Assembly (NCBI GenBank): GCA_001632425.1
Contig: KV425589.1
Location: forward strand, 74,543-138,542
Reading direction: 5' to 3'
Length of the DNA: 64,000 bases
Source of the DNA: Neolentinus lepideus HHB14362 ss-1
Taxonomy: Eukaryota > Basidiomycota > Agaricomycetes > Gloeophyllales > Gloeophyllaceae
The first letter of the stretch is position 1; each line of letters starts with the position of its first letter. A program made the position numbers and the translations under genes. Under the pieces are notes generated by a model. The model saw only the letters and a program-made list of their open reading frames with translations, searched no databases and was not told the DNA's origin. Shown here piece after piece: positions 10,648 to 20,260 of this stretch.

Positions 10648-12478
10648 CTATAAGAGATCGGCTCGTCGTAGGTGGTCTCGTAGGATACCTTCCTCGACTG
10701 GGACGCAAGGTCAGAGACGCATGGGCAAAACTGTTCGAGTACTGACCTACGCTCAGCGTCGTCGCCGTGGATTTTGTGTCCTAGAGGATGATGTGAGTGC
10801 CAGGACGACACGAGGGACAGATGGCTCACAATAACTGAGGTGAGGTGGACGAAGAAAGGCCGCGGCTCGGGGCTGTTCTGCTTTGCAATCTCCCGGAAAT
10901 GTTGCTGAAAGTCTACGAGGGGGCATAAGCACTCCATCACCCAGATCGTCTCGACTTACACTTTGTCACGGTGGCGGTGTCGTTGCTCCTATCGCCAAAG
11001 CTGGGAACCGAGTCCTTGACCTGCACGCCGCTGTCGAGTTTCTTCTGGAGCAGGTCGATTTTGTTGAGAAAGAGGATGATCTGGGTCTTTGCGAGGAGCT
11101 TTGAGCGGCAGACGGACTTCCAGAGGAGGTAGCTGTCCTCGAGGCGGTTGACGCGGGGGTCCTCTGCGAGCTTCTCGTCAAAGGCGGAGACGGGAGCGAG
11201 GAAGATGACCGCGTCGACGTCGTCAAAGTAGGGCAGCCACGCGGCGCGCTGTCACCGCCGTCAGACGAATCCGGCAAGAGCGGGTGGCCACTTACGCAAT
11301 GACGCGCGCCGCCGACGTCATACATGCGCCATTCGTGACCTGCGGTGCGGCCTGACATCCAATCACAACATGCACTCTGAACCGTACAGGAACCCTACCG
11401 ATCTCGAACACGAACCGGTACTCCTGCACGCCCAGCGTCCGCAACCGCGCCCGGATCACGTCGTCGTCCGACGGCTCGTACTCGCGCGTCGCGATCCGGT
11501 CCACGTCGTCCAAAAAGCTGAACCATCATCAGACCGGTTCACTCCTGCAGCTAGACACGCACAAACCAGACGCCTCCTCCAGCCGGATCTTGTGCCTCCG
11601 GAGCACGTCCCGCACCACCGCGTCGCCCCACAGCGCCTTGACGTCCTCCCGGCACCCCGCGAGCACCTCCGCCACCTCCCCGCTGCAGTCATAGTCCTTC
11701 CCGCCCCGCTCGTCGCGCCTCCCCAGGAACCGGAACTTGTCCAGCGCCGTCTTCCACCCGTTGCTCGACCGCACGTAAAACTCCTGCTGGCGGGGCACCG
11801 CGTCGTCGTCAAACGGCGCAGCGGGCGCAGAGCTCGCAACGGCCTCGGTCGCGCCGGAGCCCAGCCGCACTTCGAGGTCGTACTGTATCCTTCGGAGCGG
11901 CCCTAGACGCAGCTTCAGCAGGTGGTGCTGCTCCGTAAAGGCCGCCTCCACCGAGTCGCCGCCGAGGTCGCCGTCCGGCGACTGTGACCGCGACCGCGGA
12001 GAGAGAGGCCCCATCTCGCGCGAGAGCAGGTCCAGGATCGTATTCACGTTGCGCACCAGGTTGAGCTGCACGACCGCCTTCCACGAGGACCGCTCTTCCG
12101 CCCACGCCTTGCGCGCATACGTGAGCTGGAAATCTGTGCAAAGTCGGCGAATGTCGAGTAGAACTAAACTACTACGTACTCTTCAGCGTCGTCGATTTAC
12201 CTGCGTGTATTTCAAAACACATTCGTAACAAATTCGTAATTCGCACAACATAACCATAGTCACATACCGCTCTCGCTCTGACCCAGCAACAGCACCCTCA
12301 CCGGCCGCTTCTTCTTCATCCCCGCCCGCTCCTGCCTCAACATCTCGTCAATCTCGTCGCTCACCCTCCTTGCCTCCGCCTCCCTCTTCTCACGCGCGGC
12401 CTTCTCCACGGGCGTCTCATCCGGCGGCGGCGCGAGCACAGCAATGAAGGGATCGTCGAGGTCCACTGAGCGGCCCAT
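10648..12478 (-). CDS. Divergent heterotrimeric G-protein alpha subunit
   Basis: Nine exons join exactly in phase: 12268-12478, 12180-12200, 11563-12133, 11399-11517, 11296-11339, 10960-11248, 10830-10912, 10747-10780, 10648-10697. They give 473 aa, against about 350 for a typical G-alpha. The P-loop GQSESGKST (about residues 66-74) spans introns, with its second half in a 21-nt exon. Exon 3 carries a long helical-domain insertion, partly Ser/Asp-rich. Switch I keeps Arg and Thr in RARLRTLG. Switch II reads DVGGAR: the catalytic Gln is Ala (about 319). FLNKID (384-387) follows a classic VNRLEDSYLLWKSV block. The G5 region lacks a clean TCAT. The N terminus has Gly2 but no nearby Cys; the C terminus ends RADLL. 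A paralogous signalling alpha subunit is likely, with slow GTP hydrolysis inferred. Confidence 0.88.
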
Positions 12479-12497
12479 GGCGGCTAGGTTTGGAGGC

Positions 12498-12578
12498 ACG
12501 GGTGATAGCACCTAAGCTTGAAGTACGGGCGATAGCACCTAAGCTGGAAGTACGGGCGATAGCACCTAGGCTCGGAGG
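12498..12578. repeat. 27-bp x 3 tandem repeat just upstream of the G-alpha start
   Basis: Three head-to-tail copies of a 27-bp unit (core gatagcacctaagct) start at 12498, 12525 and 12552; the third diverges at its end. The array begins 20 bp upstream of the G-alpha ATG at 12478. It is out of the coding frame, because an in-frame stop lies between, so it belongs to the 5' UTR or core promoter. Copy number may vary between strains. Confidence 0.8.
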
Positions 12579-12599
12579 GAAAGAACCGCCTTGATCAAC

Positions 12600-13316
12600 C
12601 ATCTGTCACAATAAATTCAAGATCCCAAATAGACCATACGCTGCGCAAGGGTACCCACGACCGCCTCCACATGCCTGGCTGGATTGAAACGCGATCGCAG
12701 ATTCGACAGATCGATCTTCTTGGCTCATATACCGTTGCCGCAGAAGTAGGGCTGTACATAATACGGCTGACAGGTCGAATTCGACGCAGGAACTCGTTAG
12801 GAGGGCACAAGGTCGCATTATATTCTCTGAACAGCGAAATATCACTAATAAGCTTCCGGACTGAGCTACATATGTGCAGCGCATGATGTCTTTCTGGTGG
12901 TTCTTGATACGGCGCCTCCTAAATACGACCTAGTCTATAGACAAGTAACTGTCACAACCAGCGGTGGGTGCGCAAAAACCCCGGATTCAAGGACACCACC
13001 ACCATGCATGACAGAGAGGACTCAGGCAGAACCCTATGCTCAATACACCCGGAAAGTCTTGATGCTCCAAACCAAAGCTCGCAACACGTGTTGATCGCGC
13101 CCTTCCTCGGTTCCTCATCAACATTCGAATCAGACAGCGGATATCAGTACTGCTACAGCGGAATCAAATAAACGACACGATCGCTGGATAGTACGATCAT
13201 ACATACGTCGATCGCTGGACAGTACATCGGTGGTAAGCATGACAGTGGGGGTTGGTGCAGCAGACTCGGACGCGAAACCCATCGCGTAGCAGCCCACTCC
13301 CTTCCAGCGGTCGCAT
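12600..13316. other. Intergenic region upstream of the G-alpha gene
   Basis: About 700 bases between the G-alpha 5' end and the 3' end of the neighbouring minus-strand gene. Only short open frames without splice support were found. A short direct similarity (gatcgctgga near 13181 and 13210) was seen but is not developed into an array. Confidence 0.5.
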
Positions 13317-13425
13317 GCTCACGACAAAAATCGACGCGGTCTCCCGCTCACGACAAAAATCAACGAGGTCCGCTCACGACAAAAATCAACGAGGTCCGCT
13401 CACGACAAAAAATCAATCGGGTCCG
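13317..13425. repeat. 26-29-bp tandem repeat spanning a stop codon
   Basis: Four consecutive copies of a unit beginning gctcacgacaaaaatc start at 13317, 13346, 13372 and 13398 (periods 29, 26, 26). The copy at 13398 carries the TGA stop (13400-13402) of the minus-strand gene that ends here, so the other three copies form the start of its 3' UTR. The coding copy has six A/T pairs in its homopolymer; the other copies have five. Confidence 0.8.
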
Positions 13426-16259
13426 CCTCGCTATCCACCACCGGCGACGACATCCTCGCATTCAGCGCGTCCAACACGCTCTGCGGCGGCCCCCTCGATA
13501 TTTTAGCTTTAGACTTCGACTGCACGAGAGAATATTCTCATCAGATCACATATATGGACAAGTAGTACGAAACCGGCTTACCCTTGAGCCATTCTCCTTC
13601 CCCCCGCCGCTAGAAGCACGCATATATCTGTATTAGACTAGATGATGACTGTGCCTGCACTCACCGATTGCTCCTTCGCTTTGGCTTCGATTCATCGTCT
13701 GCGGTAGGAAACGCGGGGATAGAAACTAAGGGCTCGCGAGCTCGAGTGACTTTAGCGCGCTTACGTGCACCGCCGTTCTCTGCATTTTCTGCACCGCCAT
13801 TCTCTTCATTTTCTGCATTGCGAGTGCGCTTCCGAGTCTTCGCAGCGGGCTTGCAAGTGTCTTCGCGTGTCCGTTTGGAGGTGTCTTCGCGTTTCCGTTT
13901 GGATGTGGACTGCGATGATTTGGGCTTCGAGTCTTTGGACAACGACGACTTGGGCTTCGAGTCTTTGGACAACGTCGACTTGGGCTCCGAGTCTTCAGAG
14001 GTCGACGCAGGCAGCGATTTGACCTGCGCGCCCTTGATCGTCGCAGCAAGCGGGATGTCCTCCGACGAAGGCTCCTCCGTGGCAGCTTGTCCCCGCTTCG
14101 AGGCACCCATGTCCATCTTGCCTGAGCTTTGTACAGCCTTGATCGAATTCCGCCCAACCATAACTGACTCGTCTTCGACACGCCGCTTCTTTCTCGCCGC
14201 TTCTTCCTTGACGGTCCGTATAGTAGATTCTTCCTCTTCCTCCTCCTCTTCAATGTCGCTCAAGAGTACGTGCACCGGGCGCTTCCGCGGCATGGGCGGG
14301 GGTTCATCGCTCGCGGTCGCCTTACCCTTAACCGACTTCGCTGCAGCATTACGAGACAATTCTACCTTAGCAGGCTTGCTTGTCGAGTCCTCAGCTTCAC
14401 CGTCTTTAGTCTTGCTGCGCCCTCGCGGCCTACGAGCGCTCTTGACGTCTTCTGCGTCCTTGTCCGATTCGATCTCTCGCTTCGCGGGCTGGCGCTTGCG
14501 CAGAGCGGGCTTTGACTCTTCTAGAAACCATTCCTTTACACAAGTTACGAGGAAAAGGAAAGATAATATCGTACCCTGTCCTGGGTGATCATCCTCGACT
14601 TTCTTCTTCTCCTTGCCCTTGGAGTTTGCGCGCCGAGCTTTCGGGTGCTTAGGGCCTTCTAGGAAGGTCAGCCGTCATCCCTGAACAAGTTCAAATGTCC
14701 TACCTTCTTCTGCGTCGCCGTCATCTACTTCCTTCTTCTTCCCCTTGCCTTTAGCAGTCTCACGCGGAATTTTCACAGGTTTAGGTGCGGCGGGTGGGTC
14801 TAGGAGCACTAGTCTTGTCAGTAAATAATATTCTGCGCAAAGTCATAGCACATACGCGTTTCTTCGTCGTCACTGTCTTCCGACGCCTTCTTCTTCTTCT
14901 TCCCTTTAGCCTTACTGGGTGGCTTGCGATGAGGTTTATCGGGTTCTGTATCCTTTGGGGCTTCCGTGGCTGCCTTCTTCTTAGCTACAGACGCAGAAGA
15001 AGTAGCCTTGGGCGCAGCTTCTAGGAAGGTCAGCCGTGTCACCAAGTGCCACCTGGACAAGCTCGAATGTCCTACCTTCTTCTGCGTCATCGTCTACTTC
15101 CTTCTTCTTCCCCTTGCCTTTGGCAGTCTCACGGGGAGTTTCCACAGGTTTAGGTGCGGCGGGTGGGTCTAGGAGCACTAGTCCTGTTAGTAAATAATAT
15201 TCTGCGCAAAGTCAAAGCACATACGCATTTCTTCCTCATCACTGTCTTCCGACGCCTTCTTCTTCCCTTTCCCCTTACTGGGTGGCTTGCGACGAGGTTT
15301 ATCCTCTGGGACTTCCGTGGTTGCGCTCTTCTTAGCTACAGATGCAGAGGAAGTAATCTTGGGCGCAGCGGATTTCGAGCTGATAGCTTCCTTCGCCGTG
15401 GCAGATTGTTTCTTGGATCCGCCCTGTCGGGTATCGGGTTCTAGGTCGGAGCCGTGGCTAGCTGCTGTGCTCTTCCTCTGGGACACTGGCTTGGACAGTT
15501 TGTCTAGTGGTACATCTAAAGCGATTTAGGAGATGCGCTTTACAGAGGCTTTGCAAGCAAATGTCCGCGTACCATCGTCACTAAGGTCCTCAACCTCAAC
15601 TGGTGGCGGGACTGTGGATTTCCTTCGGCTTGGTGCCTTCGTCTTCAACTTCACGCCGTCCGTGTCTTCGGATGCATTTAGTATTCCATGCTGATCGCAT
15701 GACGTTGCAATTGTGCTCACCCTTCGAACTGGCCTTGGATTTGCCCTTCGTGGAAGTAGTGGCCTTCTTAATCAAAGTGGCTGTAACTAAGATCACAAGT
15801 TTAGTATAGTAGGGCTGTCACAGCATTCGAAAAGAGGTGGGAACGTACCAGTATCAGCCGCCTCGCCATCTGTCCCCCACGACCCCCCACCCGCTTTCTT
15901 TCTGGGGCTCGTCCTCCTAGCAGTAGTTTCCTCAATAACAGTCTTCGAGCTTGACGCAGCTGTACTCTTGCGGCGCGAGGGAGTTTTGCGGCTCTGCTCT
16001 TTCTGCGACTTCTTCTTCTTGGGGGAGGCGAGGAACTTTCGATTGACGAGGATATCTATCAGAGGATTCTCCGTCTGCGGAACGAATATCCTGTAAAACT
16101 TGTTAGAGCGACATATCGGGTGAAGACTGGTATGAGCAGTGCGGACCCGCCACGATCTCGATACCGAGACTGTTGCTTCTGCAGACGCTTTTCTCTGCTC
16201 TCTTCTACCGTCGGTGCCAGCATCTTTGTTTGCGTCGTTGTGGTCAAGGCGGCTGCCAT
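13400..16259 (-). CDS. Basic, Ser/Lys-rich nuclear-type protein with duplicated exons
   Basis: I do not recognise the family. Twelve exons join in phase: 16147-16259, 15849-16090, 15721-15780, 15573-15665, 15225-15515, 15076-15177, 14856-15020, 14704-14808, 14575-14658, 13665-14520, 13583-13610, 13400-13519. They give 752 aa. The N terminus holds a compact segment (SRYRDRGG, then ENPLIDILVNRKF) and the C terminus another (PPQSVLDALNARM ending DPIDFLS). Between them lies low-complexity sequence with many KGKGKKK and SEDSDEE runs, an IEEEEEEE-type acidic stretch, and DSKPKSSLSK repeats. Basic runs suggest nuclear localisation and chromatin or nucleic-acid contact, by inference. Exons 3-9 are all symmetric phase 1. 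Exons 7 and 8 closely repeat exons 5 (3' part) and 6. The exon 1 donor (GTCCGC) is weak. Confidence 0.65.
14659..15375. repeat. Tandem duplication of two exons plus introns (~360 bp unit)
   Basis: Segments of about 14659-15020 and 15021-15375 align along their length, introns included. Shared landmarks are ttctaggaaggtcagccg, the exon with TAKGKGKKKEVDD, the intron with taaataatattctgcgcaaa, and the exon with KKKASEDSD. Retained intron similarity points to a fairly recent unequal duplication, not exon-only constraint. Confidence 0.75.
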
Positions 16260-16602
16260 GGCTGGCAAGTCCTCACTAGTCCACTGTGATTGAGGCTGAG
16301 AGGACCGAGCGCTTGTCGCGGCGGACGCGACACGGTCACGTGCGTCCTAAATTGAATGTCCGCACACCTCCAAGACGGCATACAATACAAGTCTGGCTCT
16401 TTGTATTGACTTCATACTCCTTCATAACGCAGCGGCCCCTTTGCACGCACAATCTAGCATTACTCCGCTCATCAACGTTTCTTAATGTCCGGCGTAGTCC
16501 TCGAACTCGTGCCGGCCTAATCCTAACTGCAGTAAATTGATCAACTGAACTCGTTCATATAACTGGTTACCGGGCTAACACCCTCACTACCCTTCTGACA
16601 AC

Positions 16603-18291
16603 ATGAACGTCGCAGCAGGCGCTGGCTGTGTCACTGTTCTCTGTCTCGTGCTGTCTTACCTGCGCTCCAGCGATAGCCAGGACAGACCTACTGCATACAT
16701 CCTGAACAGCAAGGTTACACATGCACGTTTACTCCCACTTCGGTCCACCCACGCCTTCACCTATCCGACCCTGACACTTCTCTTGCCTCTGAAAGCTTTG
16801 GAGGACAACCGTCTTGATTTAGGGGGAGGCTGGATCTTTGGATACGGTGGACTCTATGGGCGTTTGACTGGACTCCGCCCTTCCGCATATCTAATTGATA
16901 ACGGCCAGGATGGCAAGACAATTTGGCGGAAGCTGACTCAAATTCTGTTTGAGCGCAATTATGATGCAAGTAACTTGGACGATGCGTGGATGATGACCAT
17001 GCCCAGCTTCCTTGGATACGAAGGTATCAACCCCTTGACAGTCTATTATTGCTACAACATGGCGGGTGAGCTGTGGCTGATCGTTTTAGAGGTCAGTGTG
17101 TTCTCTGTCGATCTCAGTCTGGGTCTTGAGACTTTGTAGGTCCACAACACATTTGGCGAGCGCCATGTCTACATTTTGGAAGTGGGGAGGAACCAAGACA
17201 CCCCCGATACAGGGTACGTCGGCAGGTCAGCTTTCGCGCAGGAGGTCATTCACACTCGGAGCAGCTTCGACTGCCAATGGACGTTCCGTCGTCACTTCCA
17301 CGTCTCGCCGTTCAACGATCGCCTAGGTTTCTACACGGCATCTTTCACAGTGCCCTCACACCCTCCCGCTAAGGCTAGCGGAGGACCGTCGCCATGCCCA
17401 CTCGTCCGCATCAATTATCACCCCTTCGACGAATCTTCCTCCGAGCCTACCCCTGGTCCCCTGAAACTGACTGCCTTCATACGACCAATATCGTCAACTC
17501 CGTTCACTACATCGCGCTGGTTATTCTCCCTCGCGTCATCACCGTTGCGCTTGCTCCTGACGTTACCACGGATCCTGTACCAAGCGTGGATTCTGCACTA
17601 CAAGAAACGTCTGGACGTCTATGCGCGGCCAGAGCCGAAACCCGTCGGCGAGGACTGGTCCAGCGCTGGTATCCCCATCGGAGACCAGGGCGGTGTTGGG
17701 TGGCAAGCTGAAGGCATGCTGGAAGCGTACTGCCGAAGACGCTTGGAAGTCTTCTTGACCGAACGCGTGAATGAAATCAATGTGGAAATTACCCTTATAC
17801 CCGCGAACCCATCGCTGCCACCGTCGCATTTCGCGCCCACCGAAGCAGCTACCGATCACTTGAAAATCTACTACACGTCGCCCAAATTCTTCACTATGCT
17901 CTTCATGTGCCCTTCCCCGGCCCATGCGGTTTGGCTGGGCGCGACCGAGAACATTTTCTCCTGCTCAGGCGACCACTTTCTAGACGTGTTCCACCTGACG
18001 GAGCCAACTACTTGGTCACTGAAGGAAACGCCCAATCCCAGCCAATATTTGCGTGTAGTACAAATTCCTGGTAATTTTCAGTGGACTTACCCTCGCGTAC
18101 ATGCTCTGGAACATCATGCATCAAATCCCAGAAAGGTGGCGAATTTCATCGTGCTGTACATATTGGTTTTGTTGAATCGCCTGGAGGAGATCTTGTTCGG
18201 TATCCTGCGGGCGCGGTTTATTCCCGGCCAAGAACCTTGGAATGCATGGAATAGAGCACTATATCGATTACAACATGCTGGGGAGGGATAG
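16603..18291 (+). CDS. DUF1365-family protein
   Basis: Two exons (16603-17091 and 17140-18291) around a 48-nt intron give 546 aa. The N terminus is a hydrophobic membrane or signal-anchor segment (about residues 1-22). DUF1365 features follow: VTHARLLPLRSTHAFTYP (an H-x-R and F-x-Y-type start), then a LGYEGINPLTVYYCYN region, and after the intron VHNTFGERHVYIL, the conserved NTFGE-type block. A second hydrophobic stretch lies mid-protein (FSLASSPLRLLLTLP). DUF1365 proteins often sit near cyclopropane-type fatty-acid genes in bacteria; no such neighbour is seen here and the activity is unknown. The gene diverges from the exon-duplicated nuclear-type gene across a 343-bp shared promoter. Confidence 0.85.
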
Positions 18292-18371
18292 TGTGACCTT
18301 GCGACGTCGAAACCAGTATATTGGAATGTACTACTAAAGCAGGGATTCCAGGTGAAGTCGATTGTATCAGT

Positions 18372-19999
18372 CTAGGTCCTCCGCTTTGCCCGAGGTCTGG
18401 GGAACTCCAATGGAACTTTGAGAACGGCGCGTTTCGTCGCCGCCGCAGTATCTGGTAACCCGAGTCGCCTCAGTTCGGTCATGCTTAGTTTCTCGATCTT
18501 GCAGCCTGATGAGATACTGCAGTGAGACAACGTCTTCACTGCGATAGAAATTTGACGTACCTAGTGATTTGAAGAGCGCATTGACCCTGGAGAAAGTCCA
18601 CATTCCATTCAGATACACTGCATCGCTGAATAAGAATCTTTGGACCCACTTTGTGACTTGCATACTCAGATCTGTTGCCACGAGAGTTGTGTCTGTCGCA
18701 TAGTCATCAACTTTCAGGCACAGAGCGAACATGTGCGTCAGCAAGCTAGTCTCCGTCTGGGACGTCGACCTCGATCTAGTCGCCAGTCAGGAAGACAATA
18801 TACGATAGCACATCCGCACTCACTGATCAGAATCTCGGGAAGTTTCCGTGAACCTCGAGAGAAGGCCGTCGAGGACGACATTGGGTATTCGGGATAGCCG
18901 TTCTTGCAGCACCTGCTTGTCTGACAAATTTTTTGGCGCAATGTTCCGGAACGCTAACATGCAGGAGATGTAGAAGAGAATTTTGCTAGTTGCGATGTGA
19001 AAACTTGACGCAAAATATACAGAGAGAAAACGTACACTGTATTTTTGTTCACCTTTGGTGCGGAGAACAGCAGATGCAGGTTCTGGTTGATCCAGATTGA
19101 CCTGGTATGTGGGAGGAGGGCGACGCGTTCGCGCTGCGACTGGGCAGCAGTGAGCGCGGACACGGAGAGTGCGTTCCATTCCACCTCGGGTATGATGTCG
19201 TGCAATTGATACACATCATCGGGGGTAGCAGCCCCTGCCTGGTATTCCGGGATAAGACGACTGCTGTCTGCCACTGCTTTCGCTTCCTCTGCGTCGCGCG
19301 ACACACTATCAGCATTCATCCCGAGCTAGTAGCTTCACTGCACGCACCTTTGGTAGGCAGGTTGATCGTGTTATTTTCAATGCGGTCCTGAAGGTGGCCG
19401 GCCACATTCTGCATGGCAGACACATCGACTTTGTTCCGTTCTCGAGCGCGAATGATGGCCTGCGCTTTCTTCGTCCCGAATATCTCGCCGAGTGCGTTAC
19501 GCGCCTCGAGACGCTGAGCAGCGGTGACAGCTGCGGGCTCCAGTCCCTTGAGGGCTTTGACCTGCCGAGAGAAGACGTGGAGAGGGGCAGAGCAGAGGGT
19601 TGTTATCCCTGTCCTTTTGTCGTGAATCCCAACAAGATATCTAAGGAGCTGTTGTGGGTAGGGTGTTGGTGAAAGATTTGCCACACTCACCTGCACCCAG
19701 TAGGCTCCCCATGGTTCCTGCTCGTAAACTCGACTCTATCCGTCTCGCCGGCTATGACCATAGATTGAGATGATGTCTTTTCTTCGCTGCGATGCTTTTC
19801 CTGAACATAGCATTTGAAGGGCGTTTTTGCCGGGGGGGCTACTGCAGGAAAACTTGCTAATATGCCTTGTGAGGACGGCACTCGCTCGACCGAGATATAT
19901 CATACCTAAAACAGGACCATACGTAGCTTGATCTCGGACGCGAAATGAAACATTCCTTTCGTCGCGTTTGCGCTTTCTTGATGCAGACATCGAAGCCAT
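18372..19999 (-). CDS. RPA49: RNA polymerase I subunit A49
   Basis: A49 pairs with A34.5 on RNA polymerase I and aids initiation and elongation of rRNA transcription in the nucleolus. The start at 19999 gives MASMSASRKRKRDERN, a basic N terminus. An A49 dimerisation-domain segment follows (ASFPAVAPPAKTPFKCY), then after an intron YLVGIHDKRTG, the APLHVFSRQVKALKGL block, and the EARNALGEIFGTKKAQ linker. The later exons hold the tandem winged-helix half. The last exon is entered at an acceptor near 18463 (CATCAG), which changes frame so that the protein ends VLKVPLEFPRPRAKRR, typical of the family; reading through instead would end at 18367 with non-family sequence. Several introns of about 50 nt. 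Head to head with SET2 across 261 bp. Confidence 0.88.
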
Positions 20000-20260
20000 T
20001 GTGACGGGTGTTAGAAAGCCCAGAAAAGGCAACAGTGCACACTAGCGCCGGCGGCTTCACCTCTAGTTGTACGATATCCTTGTAATTGCTCACGAATCTC
20101 TAGGTATCTATCATTATTACTCTCAAGGACTCGTGACCATAGAACCTATCTACTCCGGGTGTTTCTTTCCTGGGCTACCAGAAATCGTTTTCCCTAGCGA
20201 AGTCCACCGGACTTCCCCCCAGCAGCGCTAGCAGCACAGGATTATTTCTCTGTAAAAGCC

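Noticed and set aside
13317..13425. CRISPR-like array
   Set aside because: Direct tandem repeat without spacers in a eukaryotic genome; part of a coding 3' end.
13668..14588. 306-codon plus-strand frame
   Set aside because: Antisense shadow of the Lys/Ser/Glu-rich exon 10 of the minus-strand gene; low-complexity codons leave few antisense stops.
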